Assembly (NCBI RefSeq): GCF_024679245.1
Contig: NC_090178.1
Coordinates: forward strand, 50,193,466 to 50,257,465
Length of the DNA: 64,000 nt
Reading direction: 5' to 3'
From: Pseudorasbora parva
Lineage: Eukaryota; Chordata; Actinopteri; Cypriniformes; Gobionidae
Shown here: piece by piece, positions 1 through 9,847 of the stretch
Numbering within the stretch: the first letter of the stretch is position 1
Layout of the letters: each line of letters opens with the position of its first letter
Made by a program: the position numbers and the translations under genes
The notes under the pieces: model-generated
Database searches by the model: none
Told to the model about the DNA's origin: nothing
The model's input: the letters and a program-made list of their open reading frames with translations, nothing else

Positions 1-135
1 TTTAATAAATATTTAATTAAATAAATTATTAATAATTTAATTAATAATTTAATTATTTCAGAATAAACTGGTACATTTAATTGTTGTTTTATTAAATTCA
101 TTATTTATTAAATTATTTCATTTTGAGTAATTTGG
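1..135. repeat. AT-rich low-complexity sequence
   Basis: The stretch is almost only A and T, built from short variants of TTTAATTAATAA and ATTATTTCA. No coding or element signature is visible. It lies in bmper intron 4. Confidence 0.7.
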
Positions 136-139
136 TCCT

Positions 140-599
140 CCATATTCCTCAGGTAAGACACACACACACACACACACACCCAGCCATCCACGTGATGTAG
201 AAGAACACGTGATTCCTCAGACCAGGCCACCTTCTTCCATTGCTCCGTGGTCCAGTTCTGATGCTCACGTGCCACTGTTAGTGCTTTCGGCGGGGTCAGG
301 GGTCAGAGGTCACCCTATGCCGCCCCATACGCCTCAAACTGAGCTGCTCTGTGTATTCTGACAGCTTTCTATCAGAACCAGCATTAACTTCTGGAGCAGT
401 TTGAGCTCCAGTAGCTGGTCTGTTTGATCGGACCCCACGGGCCAGCCTTCGCTCCCCACGGTCATCAATGAGCCTTGGCCCGGCCGCCCATGACCCTGTG
501 GCCGGTTCTCCACTGGTCCTTCCTTGGAGCACTTTTGATAGATACTGACCACTGCAGACCGGGAACAGCCCACAAGAGCTGCAGTTTTGGAGATGCTCT
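140..599 (-). pseudogene. Tc1-like transposase fragment, degenerate
   Basis: Read on the minus strand, this contains the DNA-binding part of a Tc1/mariner transposase ([16 protein letters not shown], then the basic GRPR-type hinge). A junction follows, then the start of the catalytic domain (NWTTEQWKK, then VAWSEESR). The first catalytic Asp of the usual W-S-D-E-S motif reads Glu here. The frame is broken several times, and a (CA)n tract has replaced the sequence at its C-terminal edge. It belongs to the same family as the copy at 47705-48330, in opposite orientation. It sits in bmper intron 4 and should be inactive. Confidence 0.85.
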
Positions 600-678
600 A
601 AAGATGCTCACAATTTACATCTTATTTTTTATTTTTTCTAATTATAGACTACAGTGTGTTTGAGTGTGATCGTCCCAC

Positions 679-761
679 CTGACAGCTGTATGTGACGCAG
701 GGTTTGCCAGCGCTGATCCAGTGATGGGAACTGTTGTAGGACGTCCCGTTCAGCTGACAGC
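679..761 (-). CDS. bmper: bmper exon 4 (start of second VWC domain)
   Basis: An 83-nt internal exon on the minus strand. It is preceded by a pyrimidine-rich acceptor (TCTCTCAG|GC) and followed by a CAG|GTGGGA donor. It enters with two bases that complete a Gly codon begun in exon 3 and leaves in phase 0. The peptide (GCQLNGTSYNSSHHW, then AGKPCVTYSCQ) has the Cys and Tyr-Asn-Ser-Ser spacing of the second von Willebrand factor C domain of BMPER/crossveinless-2, a secreted extracellular modulator of BMP signalling. The Asn-Ser-Ser is a potential N-glycosylation site. Later exons (other VWC domains, VWD and TIL domains in known BMPERs) lie left of the window. Identification is by remembered family similarity. 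Confidence 0.85.
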
Positions 762-778
762 CTGAGAGAGAGAGAGAT

Positions 779-870
779 GATGATGATACTAGTTAGTTAG
801 TTAAGATAATAAGATAAGATAAGAATCACTTTATTCGCCAAATGCATCTGCAGATACACAGGAATTTGAT
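779..870 (+). repeat. Possible LINE/SINE 3' tail fragment
   Basis: A run of AAGATAAGATAAGAATCAC followed by TTTATTCGCCAAATGCATC resembles 3' tails of fish non-LTR elements ending in short A/T-rich repeats. No coding part is left. The assignment is weak. Confidence 0.3.
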
Positions 871-929
871 ACGGCCATCAGTAACACACAGTTCTGTTTC
901 CAGCATTGCACACACCTAACGGCGTGTCC

Positions 930-1065
930 TAACCAGATGCTATCAGAGACGCGATGCAACAAGATTTTCCGCAGCAAACCAGATTCAACCGAGATCAATC
1001 AATCTAAAGTCACAGCCAATCAGAAGAGCGTGTGGGCGGGCTCTCTCTGCAAGAGCACTGACAAC
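930..1065 (-). repeat. Dispersed repeat related to 45790-46140
   Basis: The segment CAGCCAATCAGAAGAGCGTG followed by TGGGCGG is the reverse complement of the core of the tandem unit at 45797-46045. The flank CGATGCAACAAGATTTTCC also resembles the right flank of that array in reverse. This suggests one old element family present in both places. Confidence 0.5.
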
Positions 1066-1123
1066 GAAATGGATACAAGTACAATATCAAATTCCCAAAT
1101 ATTACACCATTTTAGCAAGATGC

Positions 1124-1359
1124 AAATAATCTTGTTTTCTGTTTGAATTAAGATTATTTTTCTCACCCCATTGGCAGATTATTTATCTTATTTTAAGCAA
1201 AAACTCTCTTCATTTTGAGTTATTTTCCCCAAAACAAGACAATTACTTCTGCTTGTCTAGTAAATGTTTCTTGTTTTAAGAGTTTTTAGATGTTTGGACT
1301 CGAAACAAGACAAAAATACTGAGGAAGAAGAGCCTTTTTTGCCGTGTAGATTCGCAAAC
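1124..1359 (+). mobile_element. Fold-back MITE family A, right half only
   Basis: One arm of the palindromic element seen complete at 18668-19065, 27540-27940, 47020-47431 and 48952-49361. It begins at the palindrome centre (ATAATCTTGTTTTCTG) and ends with TGAGGAAGAAGAGCC and a TTTTTTGCCGTGTA terminus. The left arm is missing. Confidence 0.8.
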
Positions 1360-1557
1360 TTTGCTTGTAATCCCTAATGGTCCTTTGTTAAGCTTGTCAG
1401 AAGTTCTCGTTTCTAATCTGCCCTCGTATTTTTTTCTCATCTAAACCGAATATTATCTGTGGTTGTATATCAAGGGCAGGGATAGTTTTTGTGCATTTTG
1501 TTTCGTGATTCCACCGTAACAAATAAAAAGTCTCTGTGTTAAGCGATATATCTGCTC

Positions 1558-2035
1558 TTATTTAAACGGTTTGTTCACCCAACAATTTAATTCTGTTATT
1601 GATTACGGATCGCCAGTGTCACGTGACTTTTGACTCGCGATCCGAATCATGAATCGATTCACTGACTCATAACGGTTCGAATCATGAATCGATTCACTGA
1701 CTCATAACGGTTCGAAGCTTTGTTCTGAAATCGGCCATCACTATATAAGTCGTTATTTAGTGTTTTTTGCGCACTAACTCTATTCTGGCCTCTTCATCAA
1801 TGATTGTAGAGCCGCTGTAGTGAGATGGGCTTTGTAACGACGTCTTTAGTGCCTTTATGGGTCTTGAGAGAGGAAATGACATTGGTGTCAATGAAGGCCT
1901 TTCTGAGCCATCGGATTTCAACACTAATATCTTCATCTGTGTGTGAAGATGAGCAGAGGTCTGACGGCTGGCCAACCACAGGAGGAATTAATCACACTAT
2001 TCACATTTATGGCTGAACTAATGCTTTAATAAACG
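1558..2035. mobile_element. Old MITE related to family B
   Basis: It starts with a degraded GTTTGTTCACCCAACAATT end and finishes with TTTATGGCTGAACTAATGC, both resembling family B ends. The core carries two tandem copies of an ATGAATCGATTCACTGACTC segment that also forms the centre of family B. It is more diverged than the copies at 2242 or 17287. Confidence 0.55.
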
Positions 2036-2241
2036 AATGAAATGCTGCTCTTCCAGTTAATCAGTACAGTATAAGTCTACCATGGGGAGGGTGGAGGGTT
2101 ACAATCAAACTTGTATCTTCTTCTCCTTATTGTACTGACTACTCAATACAAATAATTGTTCACAACAACAACAAAAAAATGAAGGAAAGCGTCATGGCGT
2201 CTGTAAGCCATAAGGGGGCAGTGGTGCTAAAACTCAAGAGT

Positions 2242-2719
2242 TAAAGGGTTAGTTCAGCCAGAAATGAAACTTCTGTCATTAACTCGTCCCCCTAATGTCG
2301 CTCCACACCCGTAAGACCTCCGCTCATCTTCACACACAGTTTAAGATATTTTATATTTAGTCCGAGAGCGTATGCAAGTGTATGAATCTTTATTTGAGGA
2401 TTGAAAACAAACGCGGAAGAGAAGCCAATGCTGAATAAAGTCGTAGTTTTTGTTATTTTTGGACCCAAATGTATTTTGGATGCTTCAAGAGACTCTAATT
2501 AACCCACTGATGTCTCATATGGACTACTGTGATGATGTTTTTATTCCCTTTCTGGACATGGACAGTATAGTGTGCATACACTTGCATACGCTCTCGGACT
2601 AAATATAAAATATCTTAAACTGTGTGTGAAGATGAACGGAGGTCTTACGGGTGTGGAGCGACATTAGGGAGACGAGTTAATGACAGAAGATTCATTTCTG
2701 GCTGAACTATCCCTTTAAT
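2242..2719. mobile_element. Fold-back MITE family B, left arm internally deleted
   Basis: It begins TTAAAGGGTTAGTTCAGCC and ends GCTGAACTATCCCTTTAA, with inverted arms carrying CCTCCG(C/T)TCATCTTCACAC. The right arm is complete. The left arm jumps from GCAAGTGTATG directly into the centre. It lies in bmper intron 3, about 60 bp from exon 3. Confidence 0.8.
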
Positions 2720-2777
2720 CTGCAGAACTAAAGAGCTGTCATGTCATAAATCATGAGATATGCCTCATATTTCATAC

Positions 2778-2877
2778 CTTTGCATCTTTCACAGCAGGCT
2801 CCAGTCTGTTTGACCACCAGGGCACAATCGTCAGCCAGAGGCGGACACTTCTCCTGCTTACAGTCCGCTTTCTGGTT
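2778..2877 (-). CDS. bmper: bmper exon 3 (second half of first VWC domain)
   Basis: A 100-nt exon on the minus strand with acceptor TGTGTTTCAG|AAC and donor AAAG|GTATGA. It enters in phase 0 and leaves one base (G) that exon 4 completes. It encodes 33 residues including [13 protein letters not shown] and GACCERCK, the CxxxxCxP...CC..C pattern that closes a VWC domain. Together with exon 2 it forms the first VWC module, the BMP-binding part in crossveinless-2 proteins. The match to remembered BMPER (CKREKCPVL...CALAIKQRGACCEQCK) is close throughout, so this identification is stronger than a generic VWC call. Confidence 0.9.
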
Positions 2878-3082
2878 CTGAAACACACAAATGACCCCTA
2901 ATCATGGTCCGCTCTCAGGACAGATCCACTCAATCACATCAGCATCATCTTTCAGAGATAAAACGTCCTGCATTGATCGCTATTCATCAGCAGAATCAAT
3001 ACGAACCATTCATCAACCGGCCGTGTCAGCTCTCACACACTGACCTTGCGAAACACACACACTGTTGGACTCTCACACACTA

Positions 3083-3276
3083 CACTGCAACAAAATGCTT
3101 TTCTTAGTATTTTTGTCTTGTTTCTAATCAATATATCTAAAAAATTCTTACATTAAGAAACATTTACGAGTTACGTAAAAGTAATCGTCTTTTCTTGGGG
3201 AAAATAACTCAAAATGAAGAGAGTTTTTGCTTAAAATAAGATAAATAATCTGCCAATGGGGTGAGAAAAATAATTT
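3083..3276 (+). mobile_element. Fold-back MITE family A, left half only
   Basis: It starts CACTGCAACAAAATGC and runs to the palindrome centre (CCAATGGGGTGAGAAAAATA), where it is cut and followed at once by a family C palindrome. This is the complementary half to the copy at 1124-1359. Confidence 0.8.
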
Positions 3277-3285
3277 TTTATTTAA

Positions 3286-3575
3286 AAAATAACTTACCTG
3301 GTTGCCTGAAAATGTTGAGTTAATACAATGAACATTTCTGAGATTTGACAACCTTTATTCAAATATTACTAAAAGATTGTGTAAGCAGTAAGCATATTGG
3401 GTAATTATGTGTTTTATGTGTGGTGATGCAGTGAAACACGGCAAATTGTGCTATTTTCATGATTTATTTAATATTATTTGAATAAAGGTTGTCGATTCTC
3501 AAAAATGTTCATTGTATTAACTCAAAATTTAAATTTCAATGAAATTTAACAACCAGGTATCTTTTTTTTCCAAAT
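3286..3575. mobile_element. Palindromic MITE family C, rearranged copy
   Basis: Both ends carry CCTGGTTGCCT / AACAACCAGG arms. The middle (TAAGCATATTGGGTAATTATG) is inverted relative to the copies at 7211 and 15930, so the centre has flipped in one lineage. Confidence 0.65.
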
Positions 3576-3892
3576 AATTTGTTAGTGTTCACTTCACCCA
3601 AAAGGCCAGTAGGTGGCGCACCGACTTCATTTAACCAACTATGATAACTTTGTTAGATGGTAAATTAATAAAAACACATGACTGCTAATGGAGGCTCGTT
3701 ACCAACGCAAGATAACGCAAACCCCGAAAGAATAAACACGTGCTGAGGAGAAATAACGAGAGCGGCAATATCGGGACGATTACATGAAATCAATCAAGAG
3801 AAGCGGATATCATTATCGCCAATAAATTACGATTAATCGTGCAGCCCTACAATGAACACACAATTCTACTTGCTTTTTAAAAAAAATGTTAA

Positions 3893-4048
3893 AGGGTTAG
3901 TTGACCCAAAACTGAGCCTGTGATGTTTATCTGCTGACCATCCAACATGTCGGTGTGTGTGTTTCTTCAGGAGAACACAAATGAAGATTTTAACTCAACC
4001 GTTGCGCTGTGTAGGTCATATAATGATCTGAATGGGTAACAATTCTGT
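3893..4048. repeat. MITE-like start followed by first copy of a tandem duplication
   Basis: TTAAAGGGTTAGTTGACCC resembles the family B terminus. The downstream segment from TTTCTTCAGGAGAACAC to GGGTAACAATTCTGTGG (3962-4048) recurs 208 bp later (4170-4256) with almost no change. Confidence 0.65.
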
Positions 4049-4290
4049 GGTGTGTGTGTGAGTGGTGTGTGTGTGAGTGGTGTGTGTGTGAGTGGTGTGT
4101 GTGTGAGTGGTGTGTGTGTGAGTGGTGTGTGTGTGAGTGGTGTGTGTGTGAGTGGTGTGTGTGTGTGTGTTTCTTCAGGAGAACACACATGAAGATTTTA
4201 ACTCAACCGTTGCGCTGTGTAGGTCATATAATGATCTGAATGGGTAACAATTCTGTGGTGTGTGTGTGAGTGGTGTGTGTGTGTCATTCA
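4049..4290. repeat. GT-rich 15-bp minisatellite and second duplication copy next to bmper exon 2
   Basis: About seven copies of TGTGTGTGTGAGTGG (4049-4160) are followed by the second copy of the 208-bp duplication (4170-4256) and a shorter GT tract ending at 4284. On the bmper strand the tract starts within about 10 bases of the exon 2 donor. Confidence 0.9.
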
Positions 4291-4291
4291 C

Positions 4292-4377
4292 CAGGCAGAT
4301 GCAGGAGATGCAGGGGTTGTCTGTGATATTGGGGATGTGCAGCACTTCTCCCTCGTCCTCACAGCTGGCTTCTGTAC
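4292..4377 (-). CDS. bmper: bmper exon 2 (first half of first VWC domain)
   Basis: An 86-nt exon on the minus strand with acceptor GTGTCCGCAG|GT and donor CTG|GTGAAT. It supplies two bases (GT) that complete the Gly codon opened by the last base of exon 1, and ends in phase 0. The peptide ([20 protein letters not shown] then PCISCICL) has the Cys-x-x-Glu-Gly-Glu-Val-Leu start and the Thr-Asp-Asn-Pro-Cys core typical of the first VWC domain of BMPER. A second AG six bases further in would also be possible, but only the chosen one keeps the phase with exon 1. Confidence 0.9.
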
Positions 4378-5060
4378 CTGCGGACACACCAGCAGAACGG
4401 CTTGACCAGTCCTTCATTCATTAGCAGTCGGTCAGCCGATGGGGAAATCATCTGCACTGATGAACTGAGAATCTGACCCATAATCTCAATTAAAACCGTT
4501 ACTTTAACAGATGCCATAACAGAAACTTTGAAATGGATAAAGCTGTGTTAACACACCTTTAACACACAAATGTTGGTCAAAACTGTGAATGCACTGAAAA
4601 CGCAGGCCCAGTGTGTGTGTGTGATGATATCTGAGGAATCCTTCAGTGGAGACGTTCTGCTCTACCTGTAGCCTGAGGTCATCCATTCAGACCAAACTCT
4701 GCAGATAGTGCTTTATTTAAAATATGCACACACTATTCACTAATATGTCAAAAATGCAAACCGTGCCCTATAACATATTTTAATAAAATATCGTGGAATT
4801 TCATAAAAAAAATATAAACAGTAAAATAAGAATCACTGTCTTATTACTTTGGTTTGTGAACAGTTGTCCAATATGAAATGTTTAGCTTATATCTCACCAC
4901 ACAAACCATAAGTGTTTTTTTGTTGTTGTTATAATAATAATTTTAGAAAAGTCTAAACATAAATAAGAAAATAAATATAGTGGCTGTATGTAAATATTAG
5001 TGTTATTTTAATTGTAAAGGTGTTTGTTTTCCAGCAGATGGCAGCAATCCTCCACTATAC

Positions 5061-5723
5061 CAAAGCACATCTTCATCATCTCCATTACTGGGAGAAATGC
5101 ACATCTTCATCATCTCCATTACTGGGAGAAATGCACATCTTCATCATCTCCATTACTGGGAGAAATGCACATCTTCATCATCTCCATTACTGGGAGAAAT
5201 GCACATCTTCATCATCTCCATTACTGGGAGAAATGCACATCTTCATCATCTCCATTACTGGGAGAAATGCACATCTTCATCATCTCCATTACTGGGAGAA
5301 ATGCACATCTTCATCATCTCCATTACTGGGAGAAATGCACATCTTCATCATCTCCATTACTGGGAGAAATGCACATCTTCATCATCTCCATTACTGGGAG
5401 AAATGCACATCTTCATCATCTCCATTACTGGGAGAAATGCACATCTTCATCATCTCCATTACTGGGAGAAATGCACATCTTCATCATCTCCATTACTGGG
5501 AGAAATGCACATCTTCATCATCTCCATTACTGGGAGAAATGCACATCTTCATCATCTCCATTACTGGGAGAAATGCACATCTTCATCATCTCCATTACTG
5601 GGAGAAATGCACATCTTCATCATCTCCATTACTGGGAGAAATGCACATCTTCATCATCTCCATTACTGGGAGAAATGCACATCTTCATCATCTCCATTAC
5701 TGGGAGAAATGCACATCTTTCTT
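5061..5723. repeat. 34-bp minisatellite, about 19 near-identical copies
   Basis: The unit is ATGCACATCTTCATCATC followed by TCCATTACTGGGAGAA. Copies look identical by eye, which implies recent expansion. Because 34 is not a multiple of 3 and no frame of the unit holds a stop, all three forward frames stay open. This gives three overlapping 'proteins' of 219-240 residues that are artefacts. It lies in bmper intron 1. Confidence 0.95.
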
Positions 5724-5903
5724 AAAAGTAGATTTGACATAACTGCCATTTTATAAAAACTGAGGCAAATAAATAATTACAAAATACCATATATCCCCAT
5801 TAAACTGCACAACTTTACTTTACAGTAAAAACATTAATAAAGCATGTGGTATTAATGTGTTTAAAAAAAAGTTACATTAGATATGTGGCGGTATTTGTGC
5901 ACT

Positions 5904-6423
<520 letters not shown>

Positions 6424-7210
6424 TCTTGATATTATGTGTTTTTAAAGGGCTTTGCTCATCAGGCCAATTTGAGAGAATTACTAATAATTTTCCCCTTTTA
6501 TTCATAACAAGCAGTTATCAATCATGCTTAGGCTATATTATTAACCCAAGACAGTGTAAAACTCAGACAATAATGTAGAAAATCTAATGTTTTCAAAATA
6601 ATATTACTGTAATAAAGCCTCGTTTGTGTGACCTTCTCCAAATGACATTTATCATACCGGGTTTGGGTGAAGATTGCTTTAAGTTGGACGTTTTATTAAG
6701 CTTTTATTTATTCTGTAATGTTGAATGTCCATCATTAGTGTTCAAATTTTTTTTATAGTTTTCTGAGACATCGGTAGCAGTTTTAGTATCAGTGATACTA
6801 GCCTTCATAAAAATATTAAAAATCGCGATTAATCACAGAAAAAAATGCCGGATTAGTTACTTTTGATTGAACCGATATACCGCCTTATAACTAGATTCAC
6901 CTTTACATATTTAATAGCTATTGATTTTTAAAGCACTAAACTGAGACGTACAGTAACCGTCCAGACATTCTAGCGTGTTCTTTAACCTCAGGATCATTCA
7001 TTCATCATGTGTCTGTGAGCTCTGTGTTAAACTAAAGTCGGCCTATCGTGAGTCTCAGCCACTGCATCTGACCCCAAACTAACGCCATTCACGACACCGA
7101 CACTTAAATATAGAATTACACGTTAACATTAACAATAAGGTGTCTTTATTACAGAGCAATTATATATTTAAGTACTGAGTAATATAAATAATCAACATGT
7201 ACTTCTATAC

Positions 7211-7573
7211 ACTCTAAAAGTATTGTTGGTTTAACTTAATAAAGTAAGTAATCTGGTTGCCTTAAAATGTTGAGTTTATTGAAATTAAAAATGTGAGTTG
7301 ATACAATGAAGGACATTGGTTTAATAAATAGAAACTCAGAATATTATTGTATCTGAACCACACGTGATAAATCATGAAAATAGCACAATTTGGCTGCGTC
7401 ATCACAAATAAAACACACAATTACCCAATATGCTTACACAATCTCATAATAATATTTTAATAAAGGTTGTCGAATCTCAAAAAATGTTCATCGTATTAAC
7501 TCAAAATTTTAATTTCAATGAACTCAAAATGTTAAGGCAACCAGGAAACTTTTTTTCTCAATACTTTTTTGCA
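7211..7573. mobile_element. Palindromic MITE family C
   Basis: The arms (AATCTGGTTGCCTTAAAATG / AAGGCAACCAGGAAAC) are inverted repeats around a CACAATTTGGCTGCGTCATC core. It is very close to the copy at 15930-16272. No coding capacity. Confidence 0.75.
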
Positions 7574-8608
7574 GTTTCGGGTTAGTTTGCATGCACTCAA
7601 AAAATGATACGTTGGATTTACTTCACTTTTTTATGTCAACTGGGTTCACGTAACTGGGTTATGTTGAATATAATTAACATTGTTTATTTCAGTAAACTTT
7701 TTTTAACGTAAGGTTAAATCAATGCCATTTAGCTAAATCAGGTTAACATTCTTAATTTTGTCTGAAACGATTAAGTTCAATTATTCTAAAATGAATATCA
7801 AACAAAAACCATGATGAGTAATCCAGTGTAATTACAGATGTAGAGGGTTATTTAATCAAAGAAGCCTTTCACTGAACCTTACTGCCTGCATGAGATGGTT
7901 GTGTTACGTTCATGGCATGCCCAATAATATTATTATTAAAGCAGTTTTAATTATTGTTATTATCAGGCCCTCTACACTTCACCACAGCGGTAACCTCTAA
8001 AACACTAACAGAACACACACTTTTAAATTTCTCCATTTTCTCATCTGGTTAAAAATGCATAAAATATTAAAACATTTACTCTCCGAATTCAGCCCATTTG
8101 CAAAGCATGATGGGAAGTGGAGTCCTGTTTGATTGGGTCACTTGATTGAAACATGTTATTTTAAAATAAAAACATCATGTCAAAGAGTAACGGTTTGAAG
8201 TCAATATAACGAAGCAGTGACATCTGACCCAGAACCCTGAAATAATGGCGTTCAATCGAGATGAGTGACTTAAAGTGAGCCGCAGCCTCGAGCAGTGTGT
8301 GTTGAGTGTGTGAGATTAGGCATCATTTACTGTTGGTCACTACATCTGACATATGGAACAATGTCACTGTAAAATAAAGTCTAATATTTAAGAGATTACG
8401 GGTCATTTAAATGATCTACACTGGTTTTGTTCAAATCAAAAGTATGATTTAATATTAAATATTGTTATTATTAATATTGCTGCATCGATCTAATACGTTA
8501 AATGACAACACACCCACTACTGTAATAACCGCACTGTCATTTACACGAGCTCAACCTGTCACCAACCTTAAACTAACGCCTCACCCAAACACATGCGGCG
8601 GCGCTAGA

Positions 8609-9003
8609 GCGCGGGGGAAGCGGGTGCTCGGTGCGCGGTTACCGGTGATTAACGGCGCGGGGGAAGCGGGTGCTCGGTGCGCGGTTACCGGGGATTAACG
8701 GCGCGGGGTAAACGGGTGCTCGGTTACCGGGGATTAACGGCGCGGGGTAAGCGGGTGCTCGGTGCGCGGTTACCGGTGATTAACGGCGCGGGTGAAGCGG
8801 GTGCTCGGTGCGCGGTTACCGGGGATTAACGGCGCTGGGGAAGCGGGTGCTCGGTGCGCGGTTACCGGTGATTAACGGCGCGGGTGAAGCGGGTGCTCGG
8901 TGCGCGGTTACCGGTGATTAACGGCGCGGGGGAAGCGGGTATTCGGTGCGCGGTTACCGGTGATTAACGGCGCGGGTGAACCGGGTGTGTGGTGCGCAGT
9001 TAC
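8609..9003 (-). repeat. 46-bp GC-rich minisatellite copying the bmper exon 1 splice donor
   Basis: About nine units of GCGCGGGGGAAGCGGGTGCT / CGGTGCGCGGTTACCGGTGA / TTAACG. TTACCGG occurs at 8639, 8685, 8724, 8770, 8816, 8862, 8908, 8954 and 9000, a spacing of 46 except for one 39-bp step. On the minus strand each reads CACCG|GTAAC or CCCCG|GTAAC, and the copy at 9000 is the true exon 1 donor. The array therefore extends from the last codons of exon 1 into intron 1. Confidence 0.9.
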
Positions 9004-9103
9004 CGGTGATTAACGGCGCGGTGAAGCGCGGCGCGAGGAGGATGATCAGCCAGAGCAGCAGGTTGTGTGTTCCGTGTGTTCCGCGAGGAGACACACACCG
9101 CAT
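9004..9103 (-). CDS. bmper: bmper exon 1, signal peptide and start codon
   Basis: It begins with ATG at 9103-9101 and runs 33 codons plus one base to the donor ACCG|GTAACT. The peptide starts MRCVSPRG, then has a hydrophobic stretch NLLLWLIILLA followed by a short mature segment. This is a signal peptide, as expected for a secreted BMP modulator. The single leftover G joins GT of exon 2 to give Gly, so the junction reads [17 protein letters not shown]. This corresponds to the FLTG-S...CENEGEVL region of known BMPERs. Phase agreement across three junctions supports the model. The sequence upstream of this ATG on the same strand is treated as 5' UTR. Confidence 0.8.
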
Positions 9104-9800
9104 CCTAAAGTCACTCCAGACGCCCGGGCGGGAAGAAAACTTCTGAATAAATACAGTATCCAAAACTGCTCTTCGTTAGGATCCAGAGAGACATGGGAGT
9201 CATGAGGGAGTCGATCCCGACGCCAGCCCTTCAGCAAACGGCATTATCACGACAAAACACATCCAGATCCGCGGGTCACCAACTGCGCCAAGAGTTTAAA
9301 TCTGAGGTAAGATCCCGGGGTCCTGTGGAGAGATGGCACGGCCATGGTCCGGTGTGCGGTCATCCCCGGTTACGGTCCTCGCGCTACACATCCCCGCGGC
9401 GCGCGCGCACGTCTCACCCTCTCTATTTAAACGCACGTGTGGGCTCCTATCGCACGGATCTGTGTGTGCGCGGCGAGATCCGCCCCTATATTCCACAACA
9501 CACTCCTGGAGCTTTCTCACCAAACAAGAATTTCAGCCTATTACAAAGACCGCTGGATGGGAGCTCGCCTTTGGTATGCAGTTCCTTAGAATAACAATGA
9601 CTTCATTCATTGATAATGGTCCAAAGTAGGTGCTAAGCGTCTCCGCGCGCATCTGCACATCAAAGATCCGCTGGAGACGATGGGTCCTGATTGGAGAGGG
9701 ACGAGCCCTGAGCCCAGTCCTGTGGGATCGGCCGCCAGAGAGCGCCATAGAGCGCGTGTGCTGAGATCTGACCCTCTGGAGGAGTAAAGAATAACCATTC
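9104..9800 (-). promoter_or_regulatory. bmper: CpG-rich bmper 5' UTR and putative promoter
   Basis: Rich in CpG with runs such as GGCGCGCGCGC near 9398-9410, unlike the AT-rich surroundings. On the minus strand a TATA-like TTTAAATAG (9421-9429) lies about 320 bp upstream of the ATG, and a CACGTG E-box is at about 9434-9439. The start site would then be near 9395. The open frames here (up to 133 codons) overlap on both strands and look like CpG-island artefacts. Promoter function is inferred from position and composition only. Confidence 0.4.
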
Positions 9801-9847
9801 CTTACAGCGAAAATAATAACCCCATTACAAGCTCGAGGAAAAGTCTT

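Larger units (their letters stand above)
762..2777 (-). other. bmper: bmper intron 3
   Basis: This intron runs from the exon 3 donor (G|GTATGA) to the exon 4 acceptor. Repeats listed separately fill most of it. Outside them, 871-930, 1360-1557 and 2036-2241 show nothing recognisable. Confidence 0.8.
2878..4291 (-). other. bmper: bmper intron 2
   Basis: It runs from the CTG|GTGAAT donor of exon 2 to the exon 3 acceptor. It holds a family A half copy, a family C palindrome and a GT-rich tandem duplication, all listed separately. The stretch 3576-3892 shows nothing recognisable. Confidence 0.8.

Noticed and set aside
5020..5756. Three 219-240 codon frames rich in His, Ser and Trp
   Set aside because: All are translations of the same 34-bp repeat in its three frames.
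8462..8698. 78-codon plus frame overlapping the 46-bp minisatellite
   Set aside because: Non-ATG start and mostly repeat. The opposite strand has the supported bmper exon next to it.
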